Assembly (NCBI GenBank): GCA_947168515.1
Contig: CAMVMF010000006.1
Coordinates: 27,966 to 91,965 of the forward strand
Direction: 5' to 3'
Length of the DNA stretch: 64,000 bases
From: an uncultured Bacteroidales bacterium
Lineage (GTDB): Bacteria > Bacteroidota > Bacteroidia > Bacteroidales > P3
Below are positions 46,058 through 55,017 of the stretch, in pieces. Below the pieces are notes generated by a model. It saw only the letters and a program-made list of their open reading frames with translations, did no database searches and had not been told where the DNA came from. The position numbers and the translations under genes are program-made. Positions within the stretch are counted from its first letter, which is position 1. Every line of letters begins with the position of its first letter.

Positions 46058-47559
46058 ATGTATTTCTTTATTATTGTTGCAATTTGTTTGGCCATCAATA
46101 CCGGTACAGCATTACCTATTTGCATATAAGTCTTTAAGTATGCGCCCAGGAATAGATAGTCGTCAGGAAAAGACTGTACCCGCGCTGCCTCACGCGGAGT
46201 TAGGCTTCTTACCTGATACGGGTGGATGTGGGACAAGCAATCCATCTTCATGTGTGCTGTTATAGTCCTACATGGCTTGTCAGCATAGAGTTTGAAATAT
46301 TTGTCTTTGAAGATGCCGTTTCTGTGTGCATACGGCATAATATCTGCAATTTTTGGATTTGTGGCATCTTCACCTTGATCCAAACGTCGGAAGATTTCAT
46401 AATTCACATCACTGCAGTATCGTGCTTTATGATTGAACACATAGGGCATTACCTGTCCCTGATTAATGCTCTTCAAATAGGTGTTTCCGCAACTATCATA
46501 TTTGTTGATACCAATTTTCATACCCGTCTTCTCGTCATCGGTTTCGGTCATCCCTTTTATTCGAGGAGCCTCTAAAGGCTTTATATATTCCAGCGCTGCT
46601 CTTAAGTTATATTGTTGGTGGTTTTCACAGCTCTTCTCTATCTCATGGAATACGGCTTCGGGGGTAATATGCTTGATTTCAGAAATGTCGTTTCGGATGG
46701 CTATATATATAAGTCGTTCCCTACTTTGAGCCACGCCAAAGTTTACTGAGTTAAGTAGACGATAAGCAACATCATATGTGTACTCCTTACCATCTTTTTG
46801 TATCTGGATGGCTTTGTAGTCTTCAACAACTTGATTCGCGACCGAAAGCATCCCCCTCACATTTTCCATCACTACGAATTTCGGACAGATTCTTTTTATC
46901 GCTTCAATATAGTATTTGTAGAGTTCGTTGCGTGGATCATCAATAATGCGCTGTTGGTTCGCACTACTGAAACCTTGACAAGGGGGTCCACCAACCACAA
47001 TGTCAACATTTTCTTTTACATAATCCCCTATGTTAGAAACAATCTTTCTAATGTCTTCCTTCAAGACTTTGTCAGAAGATAGTTCAGGATGATTGTAACG
47101 GTACGTTCTCACACAAACCTCCTCAAAATCATTAGCAAAACAGACTTTGAAGCCAGCCTGGGTGAATCCGCAACTAAGTCCTCCTGCTCCAGCAAAGAAA
47201 TCAACCATCTTGGGCTTATGTGATTTTGCCTCTTTTTTCTGTAGTTCTTTGCGTTTTTTGTTACTTAATTTATCAAGCTGATTGCCATACAACTGTTGGT
47301 GGGCCAAGTAAAAGGACAACGCCGACAAAAATCTATCATAAATGCCCGCAATAGTTTTCTTTAATAGAGTGAGGTCTTCTTCCGAATATAATACTCCCAT
47401 ATCCTTCATTTCTTTAATCATATCAACAGAAGGAATGGATACTTGTGGTATACTGATATTCTCTCGTTCGGCCAACACTTCTACCAAACGGATATACACC
47501 AGAATCTTTTCACGGAATTCTTCTTTATTAGTGATATGTCCTACATCCTCAAATATCAT
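46054..47559 (-). CDS. DNA C5-cytosine methyltransferase with helical N-terminal extension
   Basis: 501 residues. Residues 1-115 are a helical, charged extension without a family match. The methyltransferase follows: FFAGAGGLSCGF (motif I), GGPPCQGFS with catalytic Cys194 (IV), VMENVRGM (VI), AQSRERL (VIII, a variant of QxRxR) and MQIGNAVP (X). It transfers a methyl group to C5 of cytosine at its site. It is the second of two methyltransferase genes directly before the McrB-like gene, matching M2 in a LlaJI-type operon, where each enzyme modifies one strand of an asymmetric site. Confidence 0.92.
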   Translation of the reverse strand: MIFEDVGHITNKEEFREKILVYIRLVEVLAERENISIPQVSIPSVDMIKEMKDMGVLYSEEDLTLLKKTIAGIYDRFLSALSFYLAHQQLYGNQLDKLSNKKRKELQKKEAKSHKPKMVDFFAGAGGLSCGFTQAGFKVCFANDFEEVCVRTYRYNHPELSSDKVLKEDIRKIVSNIGDYVKENVDIVVGGPPCQGFSSANQQRIIDDPRNELYKYYIEAIKRICPKFVVMENVRGMLSVANQVVEDYKAIQIQKDGKEYTYDVAYRLLNSVNFGVAQSRERLIYIAIRNDISEIKHITPEAVFHEIEKSCENHQQYNLRAALEYIKPLEAPRIKGMTETDDEKTGMKIGINKYDSCGNTYLKSINQGQVMPYVFNHKARYCSDVNYEIFRRLDQGEDATNPKIADIMPYAHRNGIFKDKYFKLYADKPCRTITAHMKMDCLSHIHPYQVRSLTPREAARVQSFPDDYLFLGAYLKTYMQIGNAVPVLMAKQIATIIKKYI

Positions 47560-48779
47560 TACTCAATATCTTCTAAATTCTTTTTTATAGATTTTGCTAA
47601 AGCCTCTGCAAAGAGGGGAGGAACGGCATTGCCAATTTGTTTGTACTTTTCACTGCGTGAACCCTTAAATTCAAAATCATCAGGGAATGATTGTATTCTG
47701 GCAGCCTCTCTTACCGTGAAAGTGCGCCTCTGTGCTTCATCAGGATGGATGAACTGAAAACCATCTTTATGAATATGGGCAAGAATGGTCTTGGAAGGCA
47801 AATCCCACCACTGAACCACATAACTGTTATCAAACACTCGTGCGTGCTCATGCTCATATTGCGGCATTGCACGTCTGAGCTGACCGAAAGACCAATGATT
47901 ATGAATCATCACCTGAAATCTTTCTCTATCCAAATCGTTATGGGCACGGGCAACCTGATCCATCAGGGGATGAACACCTTTCTTTCCAATTCTCTTCAAA
48001 AATTCATTATTGCACGGATATTTGTATTCTCGTGTTGACGCGTCACGTCCTGGCTCAACGGGTGGTAAATCGCCAATGGCCTGCTTTACGTCAATAAAGT
48101 GTTTTCTCCCTTCTCTTTCTTCTTCTGGTGTCTCTGGATTCCAATGGGTTTTTACAACATCAAGATATAGTTGCAAAGGGTCTTTGTCGATATCTTTACG
48201 CACTCCAATAATAATCACACGTTTACGAAGTTGTGGAACACCATAATCAGCAGTATTATGTACAAGTACGTCAGGATTCCCAACCACCTTATATTTCTTA
48301 CCCAAAGCCTTTAGTACCTTGGGGAATATAGGCGCCCCTTTAACTTGAGCAGAAAGAAGCCCAGTTACATTTTCAAACACAAAGAATTTCGGCTGATAAT
48401 GTTCAAGAATCTTCACATAACTCTCAAAAAGATAATTACGAGGGTCAGTTGCCATTTTCTTTCCATCTCTAACTCTGCCGGCTGTTGAATATGCTTGACA
48501 AGGAGGACCTCCTATTATGATGTCAACAAGCCGTCCATCAACAGCATTATCGATTCTTTCAAGAATGTCTTTTGATGTTATGTCGTACTCTATTACTTCT
48601 TTCTCATAGTCTTTATATCCATAATACTTCATCCTTGTTCGAAGGGTCTCACAACACCAATGGTCAATCTCAACATGGGCAAGAGCCTTGAAACCCTCTC
48701 GGTAGAATCCTTCAGACAGCCCTCCACAACCCGCGAATAAGTCTATGAATGTATATTTTTTTTTTGCCATAATTCCCAA
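47559..48779 (-). CDS. DNA C5-cytosine methyltransferase
   Basis: 406 residues (a Met at 48770 would shorten it by three). Motifs: FIDLFAGCGGLSEGF (I), GGPPCQAYS with Cys94 (IV), FENVTGL (VI), PQLRKRV (VIII), KQIGNAVPP (X). The variable region (about 200-320) is the probable target-recognition part. It shares one base with the next methyltransferase gene and starts one base after the protease gene, so all are one transcript. By order it is the M1 counterpart of a LlaJI-type system. Confidence 0.93.
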   Translation of the reverse strand: MGIMAKKKYTFIDLFAGCGGLSEGFYREGFKALAHVEIDHWCCETLRTRMKYYGYKDYEKEVIEYDITSKDILERIDNAVDGRLVDIIIGGPPCQAYSTAGRVRDGKKMATDPRNYLFESYVKILEHYQPKFFVFENVTGLLSAQVKGAPIFPKVLKALGKKYKVVGNPDVLVHNTADYGVPQLRKRVIIIGVRKDIDKDPLQLYLDVVKTHWNPETPEEEREGRKHFIDVKQAIGDLPPVEPGRDASTREYKYPCNNEFLKRIGKKGVHPLMDQVARAHNDLDRERFQVMIHNHWSFGQLRRAMPQYEHEHARVFDNSYVVQWWDLPSKTILAHIHKDGFQFIHPDEAQRRTFTVREAARIQSFPDDFEFKGSRSEKYKQIGNAVPPLFAEALAKSIKKNLEDIE

Positions 48780-48780
48780 T

Positions 48781-49422
48781 CTATGCCACTAAAATATTGT
48801 CAATAGTTAGTGTGCCATCCCCTTTGAGTGTAATATTGTCACGGTTCTCTTGAAAGTAAGACCTTTGAAAAGGCTCCAACTCTTCGTTGAAGACTGCGTC
48901 TTCGTAGGATGTTTTCAAATCATCGACAGAATTGCCAATGGTCTTTCCGCCGAGAAAAGAAGAGAGAAAAGACATTACTATACCACAAGTCACATCGTCT
49001 ATTCCATAAGGGCAATTGGCATTGCCCTTATAGCCAACGTATGCTTTAGCATTGTTCCTGACCAGCACATCTGCAAGTGTACCCCCATTAAAGCATGAGA
49101 ACGTATATATCAAAGCATTGGTGAATATGTAATGATTGTCAGTGGGGGTAACTATATTTTCATTGTTCATGCAAAAAGACTCATCCGTGCCATGTCCAAA
49201 CCAACAGCATAAGAAGTTCTTGGAATTCACAAGCGCAAGTTTTTCGGACAGATTCTGTCTGTTGACAGTATCGTGACAATAGACGGATCTATGCACAATA
49301 ATGTCATCCTTTGTGTGTTCAAATTGTTCAAGCAACTGGCATACAGAATTCTTCAGCATAACACATAGTTCACCGATATTTTCGGCAACATCATCCGCAA
49401 TAACAACCGCATTGAGTCTCAT
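48781..49422 (-). CDS. CHAT/caspase-like protease candidate
   Basis: 213 residues. The catalytic pair of a caspase-fold peptidase is readable: His77 in FLCCWFGHGTDESF and Cys110 in LIYTFSCFNGGTLADVL, each after a hydrophobic strand, followed by AKAYVGYKG, as in CHAT and gingipain-like domains. There is no signal peptide, so it is cytoplasmic. The start overlaps the stop of the REC gene (ATGA), suggesting co-production with the receiver. In other defence systems CHAT/caspase proteases kill or arrest the cell when triggered; that role is inferred here. The ends beyond the peptidase core are not recognised. Confidence 0.7.
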   Translation of the reverse strand: MRLNAVVIADDVAENIGELCVMLKNSVCQLLEQFEHTKDDIIVHRSVYCHDTVNRQNLSEKLALVNSKNFLCCWFGHGTDESFCMNNENIVTPTDNHYIFTNALIYTFSCFNGGTLADVLVRNNAKAYVGYKGNANCPYGIDDVTCGIVMSFLSSFLGGKTIGNSVDDLKTSYEDAVFNEELEPFQRSYFQENRDNITLKGDGTLTIDNILVA

Positions 49423-50024
49423 TTCTCTCGCATGTTATTAGTGAACAATTCTGTCGCAAGACTTAATATACCACGAGTGGTTTCTTTGCCAAATTCATCT
49501 TGCCTACGAATGGACACAAGGATGTCATTCAACGTATAGACCTTATCGCCAGAACGCATATATGGCTTGTTCCGCTTTTCCGGATTTTGTTTTAGAATCC
49601 ATTTCTCCATTACCGAGCGGATGTCGTTCTGAATCCTGTTGTAGGCATTGCGAATGGCATTAACTAATGTGTCCGTATCGGAATCCTTAGGAACACAACT
49701 GAAAGCATTCCCTTTGAACATCTTGTTGGCCTCGGTAGCATCAATGCTGGCTCCTGTAAAGACGATGACAGGCACTAATACAGAGACTTCATCGATGTCT
49801 CTCAGAACATCGTCACCTTGAAGCGTACTGCTGTTGAACTTCCAATCGAGAATAACCACAATGTCTTTGTCGATATTTTCTTTTACAAATGCCAACCCTT
49901 CAGACGGCTTTTGAAAATAGTGGATTTCATCCACTTGATCACAGATATCATCGAGGAACGCATCTTCTTTCATTTTTTCATCATCATCTATGTAGACGAT
50001 GGTAATATTCATCTTCTCAGCCAT
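49419..50024 (-). CDS. Response-regulator receiver (REC) protein with unknown C-terminus
   Basis: 201 residues. The receiver domain is complete: acidic pocket D13-D15 (VYIDDDEK), phospho-acceptor Asp60 (VVILDWKF), Thr90 (VIVFTGAS) and Lys113 (VPKDSD). The last 75 residues have no DNA-binding or enzymatic family I can recognise. It lies 3 bases after the kinase-like gene and overlaps the protease gene by 4 bases, the place expected for a relay between the two. Confidence 0.85.
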   Translation of the reverse strand: MAEKMNITIVYIDDDEKMKEDAFLDDICDQVDEIHYFQKPSEGLAFVKENIDKDIVVILDWKFNSSTLQGDDVLRDIDEVSVLVPVIVFTGASIDATEANKMFKGNAFSCVPKDSDTDTLVNAIRNAYNRIQNDIRSVMEKWILKQNPEKRNKPYMRSGDKVYTLNDILVSIRRQDEFGKETTRGILSLATELFTNNMREK

Positions 50025-50027
50025 ATA

Positions 50028-52172
50028 TTAATGCATTAAAGGTATAACAATCTTGAAAGTAGCACCTGTAGGTTTGAACACGTTGGGCTCAAGAGAGATG
50101 GTGCCCTTGATGGAGTTTAACCGTGTTCGCACAATATAAAGTCCAAGGCCTGCACCACCCAAATCAGCGGTTGTCGTATAAAACACATCAAAAATTCTGT
50201 CACGGTTTTCTTCGGGAATCCCCGGCCCATTATCGGAGAATAGCATGACAAGGTTTTCGTTCTCTCGATAAACCGAACAATTGATTCTTTTGTCTTGAGT
50301 GTTACGTAATGCTTTCACCGAATTGTCTATTAGGTTTCCGAACATATCTTGGAATGCCTTTTTGTTGTATGACAATTCGAAATCATCTTCAACCACGTAT
50401 TCTGCTTTAATGTCCTCTTCTTCGAACAGATAGTGATATCGGTCATCAAACAGTTCTTTAATGGCATTACGTATGTCAAAGTACTCAAATGTTGAATCGT
50501 CTTCTGCATAGCTCAGCATGAAATTCATCGCTTTGGAGAGATTGTTCATCTCATCGAATATTCGACGTGCATGCTTTACAGATTTGTCCTGTTTTTGTCC
50601 AAGGGGTATCCATTTGGCCACAAACTCGGCAGAACGTTTGATGATACCAATGGAAATTCTAAGAATATGCGAAATTTGGCCAGCGTATGCCTGTAGCGAT
50701 ACCAAGCTGAACATGATGTTTTCTTGTTGTCGCTTGTCTTCCTCCATCCGTTCGTAATCTTTGGTGGATGCGGAGACGTTTTGTTTAATCTCCCCTAATC
50801 TCGCTGTAATGTCATTCAATTCCGATTCCACCTCGGGCGAAGCGAAGAACGACTGCTGCTTGATGCGGTTGATTTTCCGCTTGATGTCATCGATGTCCGT
50901 ATCGGCTTTCTTCAGTCTTTCAGCGTTTTCTTTTTTCCTGTCATCTTTTTGGTGCTTCAAGTAAAGTTCGATCTGATGTATCTGATTGATAACGAAATCT
51001 TTCAAACTCGACCATTCTTTAGTGTCAACAAAGTCTTGCCTATTGGTAGAGTCTTTTATTTCCGGATTTAGCTCATCTTTAATATCGACCCATCCAATAA
51101 TATCTCTGGTGCTCAGTCTTTCAAAGAAGCCCGACCAACGTCGTTTGTCAATTCCGAAAAGATCTTTCTGTTCATCCCTACTGGCCTTATATTCGGCAAA
51201 AGGAGTTGCTATTATACCGTCTCTGTAGACCTTAATGCCATCGATACGGTCTTCCTTAGTGAAGTTCTTTTTTCCCTCTTGATCGTAATAATAGATTGTA
51301 AAGCCTATGGGGCCAAAAATCTCGGCTTCTTTTTCCTTTACAATAAGACGGCCTTTGTTTTCTTCAAGGAACTCTTGATAGTATTTTTTCTTGTCTGCAT
51401 CGAATCTGTAATTCAACGTGTATGACAATGTTGCCTTTGCCAAAACCAAACTTTCTACTGGCCTGTCATCGTATGCTTTATATTCCGGTACGTGGAACTT
51501 AATGCCAAACGGATACTTTACGTTCAATGTTGGTTTGACTATTTTTGACAACTCGCGATATGCTCGTATGACATCTCTCTCGAGCCATACATCATTCAAG
51601 GAAGAAATTTCCAAAATTGTTCCTTGAACATTTTCATCGCCCGGTTCAGTCCAGTATTTATTGTCAATATCTGTGAACAATTTTTGTTCTTCCTGATTCT
51701 CGTCAAAATTCAACTTAAGCTGTCGGTCTTCCTCTTCAGAGTATTTCGTCCAATCTGTTTCCAAACAATGCCATACCGAAGCCCCCTTCTTCTTTGTCCT
51801 CATCACCAACTTCCCACCAAGTTTGTCTACAGCAAAGCGACCAACTCCTTTTTTGCCTGCCACTACACGATTATAGGGCTCTGGTGATGTTTTTTTTCTT
51901 CGTTTGCTGCTAGTACCAATAACCATCCACTTGTCACGAATATCCTCAAATGTCATACCCAATCCATCATCTCTGATAATAATTCTGCTTTTGTCAGACA
52001 AAGGATTAAGAGATTCAAATGTAATATCCACCTTTTCAGCATTAGCATCATAACAGTTCTTTACAAGCTCAAACAAAGCCGTGATTCTGTCTGTTATCAA
52101 CTCCCGGCCTAGCAGGCGGAATGTGCTTACATCAAATTTGAAATGCAGTATTGAAGGGTTATTGTTCTCCAT
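50028..52172 (-). CDS. Dual GHKL protein: Hsp90/MORC-like ATPase plus histidine-kinase-like domain
   Basis: 714 residues. The N-terminal GHKL ATPase has the N-box E35-LVK-N39-CY-D42, G1 DDGLG (68-72), KWMVIGTSSK and G2 GKKGVGR (106-112). An S5-like part follows with KVYRDGIIATPF and NRQDFVDTKEW. A coiled coil runs about 400-485. Then comes a second GHKL module in histidine-kinase order: a possible H-box SHILR with His502, N-box FGNLIDN (611-617), G1 DNGPG (647-651), G2 GGAGLGL (672-678). No membrane segment or PAS domain is present. It should sense a cytoplasmic cue and may phosphorylate the REC protein. MORC-like GHKL ATPases are known partners of restriction systems. Confidence 0.85.
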   Translation of the reverse strand: MENNNPSILHFKFDVSTFRLLGRELITDRITALFELVKNCYDANAEKVDITFESLNPLSDKSRIIIRDDGLGMTFEDIRDKWMVIGTSSKRRKKTSPEPYNRVVAGKKGVGRFAVDKLGGKLVMRTKKKGASVWHCLETDWTKYSEEEDRQLKLNFDENQEEQKLFTDIDNKYWTEPGDENVQGTILEISSLNDVWLERDVIRAYRELSKIVKPTLNVKYPFGIKFHVPEYKAYDDRPVESLVLAKATLSYTLNYRFDADKKKYYQEFLEENKGRLIVKEKEAEIFGPIGFTIYYYDQEGKKNFTKEDRIDGIKVYRDGIIATPFAEYKASRDEQKDLFGIDKRRWSGFFERLSTRDIIGWVDIKDELNPEIKDSTNRQDFVDTKEWSSLKDFVINQIHQIELYLKHQKDDRKKENAERLKKADTDIDDIKRKINRIKQQSFFASPEVESELNDITARLGEIKQNVSASTKDYERMEEDKRQQENIMFSLVSLQAYAGQISHILRISIGIIKRSAEFVAKWIPLGQKQDKSVKHARRIFDEMNNLSKAMNFMLSYAEDDSTFEYFDIRNAIKELFDDRYHYLFEEEDIKAEYVVEDDFELSYNKKAFQDMFGNLIDNSVKALRNTQDKRINCSVYRENENLVMLFSDNGPGIPEENRDRIFDVFYTTTADLGGAGLGLYIVRTRLNSIKGTISLEPNVFKPTGATFKIVIPLMH

Positions 52173-53223
52173 ACTCTAGTATTTTTTCAAAAACAGCCTT
52201 TGCCAACAATGGGGGAACTGCATTCCCAATCTGTTGCTGAATATGCATCAAACTTCCCTTAAAGATGAATTTGTCGGGGAAACTCTGTAGGCGGGCAGCC
52301 TCTCTTACCGACAATCCTCTGTCTTGGAACGGATGTATCAACATGTTCTTCCGATAATTTGAAATAACTACAGATGGTTTGTCGGCAATTAGCCTCTTGT
52401 AGATTCCGCTATGGCATTTATTCTTGTCTTTATAATTGGTCATTAGTTCCTCTGGAATAGCCCGCCAATTTTGTCCTTGACCAATGTGTTTGTATCTCTC
52501 AATGACATAGTCTGCGTTTCGTGAAACATAGTTCTGTTTGGAAGTCCGGGATCCTTCGCGCATCAATCGTGCATATTCCCCTGCTTCTTTTGCCGTACAT
52601 TTGTATGGTAGGGAATCTTCCATTTGACCATTAATCAGTTCAGGTAGGTCTCCAATAGCATCTATAACAGAATATGCTTTCTCTTGCTTTTCGGGAAACT
52701 GAAACAGTATGCCATGCCGATTGCCAACCATAATAAAACGGTTCCTGTGTTGCGGGACACCATAATCAGAAGCGACTACAATGGCATCGTTCACAGTGTA
52801 CCCCAAATTCTCAAAACAAAGCTTTACTTTGTTTCGTAGTGTCCCTCTCTCAAATCTGTAGAATCCTTCAACGTTTTCAAACAAAAACCAATCCGGTTGA
52901 ATCATCGAAACGAATCGCAAGAACTCCTCAAATAAACTGTTGTTTGGATTCTTTAGGTTTCTGGTTTTGGTATTGGAAGAAGAAAAACCTTGACAAGGAG
53001 GTCCTCCAAAAACAATATTGACGTGTTCTCCATCCATTATATGTTCCAGTGGGTCAATATCGTGAATGTCATTTTCCAAGACGAGAGTATCTGGATGATT
53101 GTACCTATAAGTCAATGCGGCACTCCGGTCCTTCTCAACTGCATAACAAATCTCAAAGCCTGCCATTTCAGCTCCAAGACTCAGTCCTCCAGCTCCAGAA
53201 AATATGTCTATTCCATATGGCAT
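52159..53223 (-). CDS. DNA C5-cytosine methyltransferase
   Basis: 354 residues, a compact form. Motifs: IDIFSGAGGLSLGAEM (I), GGPPCQGFSSSN with Cys77 (IV), FENVEGF (VI), PQHRNRF (VIII), QQIGNAVPP (X). Its stop overlaps the GHKL gene start by 14 bases, so the two are translationally coupled; this ties the enzyme to the sensor-like protein rather than to the McrBC pair. The target is unknown. Confidence 0.93.
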   Translation of the reverse strand: MPYGIDIFSGAGGLSLGAEMAGFEICYAVEKDRSAALTYRYNHPDTLVLENDIHDIDPLEHIMDGEHVNIVFGGPPCQGFSSSNTKTRNLKNPNNSLFEEFLRFVSMIQPDWFLFENVEGFYRFERGTLRNKVKLCFENLGYTVNDAIVVASDYGVPQHRNRFIMVGNRHGILFQFPEKQEKAYSVIDAIGDLPELINGQMEDSLPYKCTAKEAGEYARLMREGSRTSKQNYVSRNADYVIERYKHIGQGQNWRAIPEELMTNYKDKNKCHSGIYKRLIADKPSVVISNYRKNMLIHPFQDRGLSVREAARLQSFPDKFIFKGSLMHIQQQIGNAVPPLLAKAVFEKILEYGEQ

Positions 53224-53322
53224 AATGATAACCTTTTATTCTTCAAAATAAAAAATTCATCTTCTTGTTTTCATATACTTTTCTCTCGACAACTCTCATA
53301 TTATATTCTATCATGAAGTTAG

Positions 53323-54963
53323 TTAGGGATTTACATAAAACAAATGCAATCTTTTTACAGAACCTTTTCTGCCGTTTTTTTGTTCGAGCAACAAATTACA
53401 ATTTGTGATGCTTCTTTTATCGTCTTTTGTTCTATCCCTCATTCTGCTGTATTGCCTATAATAGCTTTTAAAAATAGGTATATTCAGCCATTTGTAGTCA
53501 CTATTATACACTTCCATGCCAACCATTTCGTCACGGGTGGCTATTAGGGAAGTTTTTTCTGAAAAAGTGTAATCCTTATTTCTTTCTTTATCATCATTGT
53601 TTTTTAGATTGCAGAAGAATGCATCACGCCATCTGGCATGGGCATCAAAAGAGTTCTTTATCAATTCTACGATAGTATTATTATCATCATTAAACAAATC
53701 TACACCAGCGAAACTTCTTATTTGGACGTTTGTTTTAAATGTAGGTTTTTCGTTTTTCAACATCTCCTTTAAAACGATTCCAGCCTGTTCTGCAAAGAGT
53801 GGTGGTATGGCATTGCCAACCTGAGAATAGCGTGGCACCTCATGCTTGCGCATGGCTCCGCCAGTGGTATATTTGGCTCGTATCTCATACCAATCAGGGA
53901 AAGACTGAATGCGGGCGCACTCGCGGACGGTCATAATGCGAGGCTCTGAATAATGCAAGTAGTCGTCGGGTTGTCCTGTTATAGTTGGCGAGACGGCATT
54001 GGGGTCCAACACTGTTATTCCACGTTGTTTGATACCCCAAGCCTCGCGAGATTTGCCATCAATGCGTTTGCCTCGGGGTTGGTATTCGGCCAATAGGCGT
54101 TGGAATAATGCAGTCTTTTCGGGTGTATGATGGGCAAAGCTGTGGCTGTCTGGAATGGGGTGCGTCTTAGGATAATCTCCACGCATCACCTTGGCGTAAT
54201 TACTGATTCTACCTTTACCATATACCCCAGAATTGAAGCCCTTGCGATCTGGGGTGGGAAGTTCACCATTACTGCGACGCAAGTCGGCTATGGCTTCCTT
54301 CAGTGTGACAGTAGGCATTAAGCCTTTGCTTTTCAAGAAGGCATCACGGTGGGTCAACAACAGCTGCTCAAAACTATCAGGGCTACCCAGATTCTCTTGG
54401 ACACCAACTAATATGAAACGTTTGCGACGTTGGGGAACCCCATAATTGGAGAAGTCAAAAACATGGGGTTTGACATTGTATCCCAACTGTTGCAAACCTC
54501 TAATCACCTTATGCGAGTATGGCTCAGCATCGCTGTCGTTCTTTTTGTCGAAAGCATAGGTAAACCCTTTGACATTTTCGAAGAGAAGCATTCGGGGACG
54601 CACCAAATCGATGAACTTGATATAGGAGAAAACCAATTGGTTGCGCACATCATCTTCGATACGTTTGCGTGCCATAGAGAAACCCTGACAAGGAGGACCT
54701 CCAGCCACCAGGTCGACTTTGCCTCGCAGGGCTTTCAGTTGATCCTGATATTTCTCAAGTACCTCGTTAATGTCGTGGTTGGTCTGAGGCAGCCAGTCCG
54801 GCCAGTCGAAGTGTTTCTTATTGTCAACAAGGTTGTGCTTTAGCGTCTCAAATGGGAAAGCGTTTTTCTCAATGGCGAAAAGACCCTGCCATCCAGCAAG
54901 GTACAAGCCGAGAGAGAGTCCCCCACAGCCAGCAAACAGATCTATACACGTTGGTTTCGCCAT
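53323..54963 (-). CDS. DNA C5-cytosine methyltransferase with truncated GHKL-ATPase tail
   Basis: 546 residues. Residues 1-405 are a complete methyltransferase: CIDLFAGCGGLSLGL (I), GGPPCQGFS with Cys92 (IV), FENVKGF (VI), PQRRKRF (VIII), QVGNAIPP (X). Residues 410-546 are extra. They hold a GHKL N-box (E433-LIK-N437-SF-D440-A), then RDEMVGM (477-483) where a G1 DxGxGM would lie, and KWLNIP (491-496), but no G2 box. It is first in the cluster; 99 bases separate it from the next methyltransferase. A 24-bp palindrome abuts the start codon. Confidence 0.9.
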   Translation of the reverse strand: MAKPTCIDLFAGCGGLSLGLYLAGWQGLFAIEKNAFPFETLKHNLVDNKKHFDWPDWLPQTNHDINEVLEKYQDQLKALRGKVDLVAGGPPCQGFSMARKRIEDDVRNQLVFSYIKFIDLVRPRMLLFENVKGFTYAFDKKNDSDAEPYSHKVIRGLQQLGYNVKPHVFDFSNYGVPQRRKRFILVGVQENLGSPDSFEQLLLTHRDAFLKSKGLMPTVTLKEAIADLRRSNGELPTPDRKGFNSGVYGKGRISNYAKVMRGDYPKTHPIPDSHSFAHHTPEKTALFQRLLAEYQPRGKRIDGKSREAWGIKQRGITVLDPNAVSPTITGQPDDYLHYSEPRIMTVRECARIQSFPDWYEIRAKYTTGGAMRKHEVPRYSQVGNAIPPLFAEQAGIVLKEMLKNEKPTFKTNVQIRSFAGVDLFNDDNNTIVELIKNSFDAHARWRDAFFCNLKNNDDKERNKDYTFSEKTSLIATRDEMVGMEVYNSDYKWLNIPIFKSYYRQYSRMRDRTKDDKRSITNCNLLLEQKNGRKGSVKRLHLFYVNP

Positions 54964-54987
54964 TTTACCTTATTTAAATAAGGTAAA
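54964..54987. promoter_or_regulatory. 24-bp perfect palindrome touching the start codon of the first cluster gene
   Basis: The sequence is TTTACCTTATTT followed by its exact inverse. It includes the AAGG likely used for ribosome binding, so it could be an operator or an mRNA hairpin that hides the start. Confidence 0.7.
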
Positions 54988-54992
54988 CGTGG

Positions 54993-55015
54993 TTAGTACC
55001 ATTTTATTGTACTAA
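54993..55015. promoter_or_regulatory. Second inverted repeat upstream of the cluster
   Basis: TTAGTAC and GTACTAA are inverse copies separated by 9 bases, 5 bases beyond the palindrome. It is a plausible operator for a regulator of the methyltransferase cluster. Confidence 0.5.
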
Positions 55016-55017
55016 TC

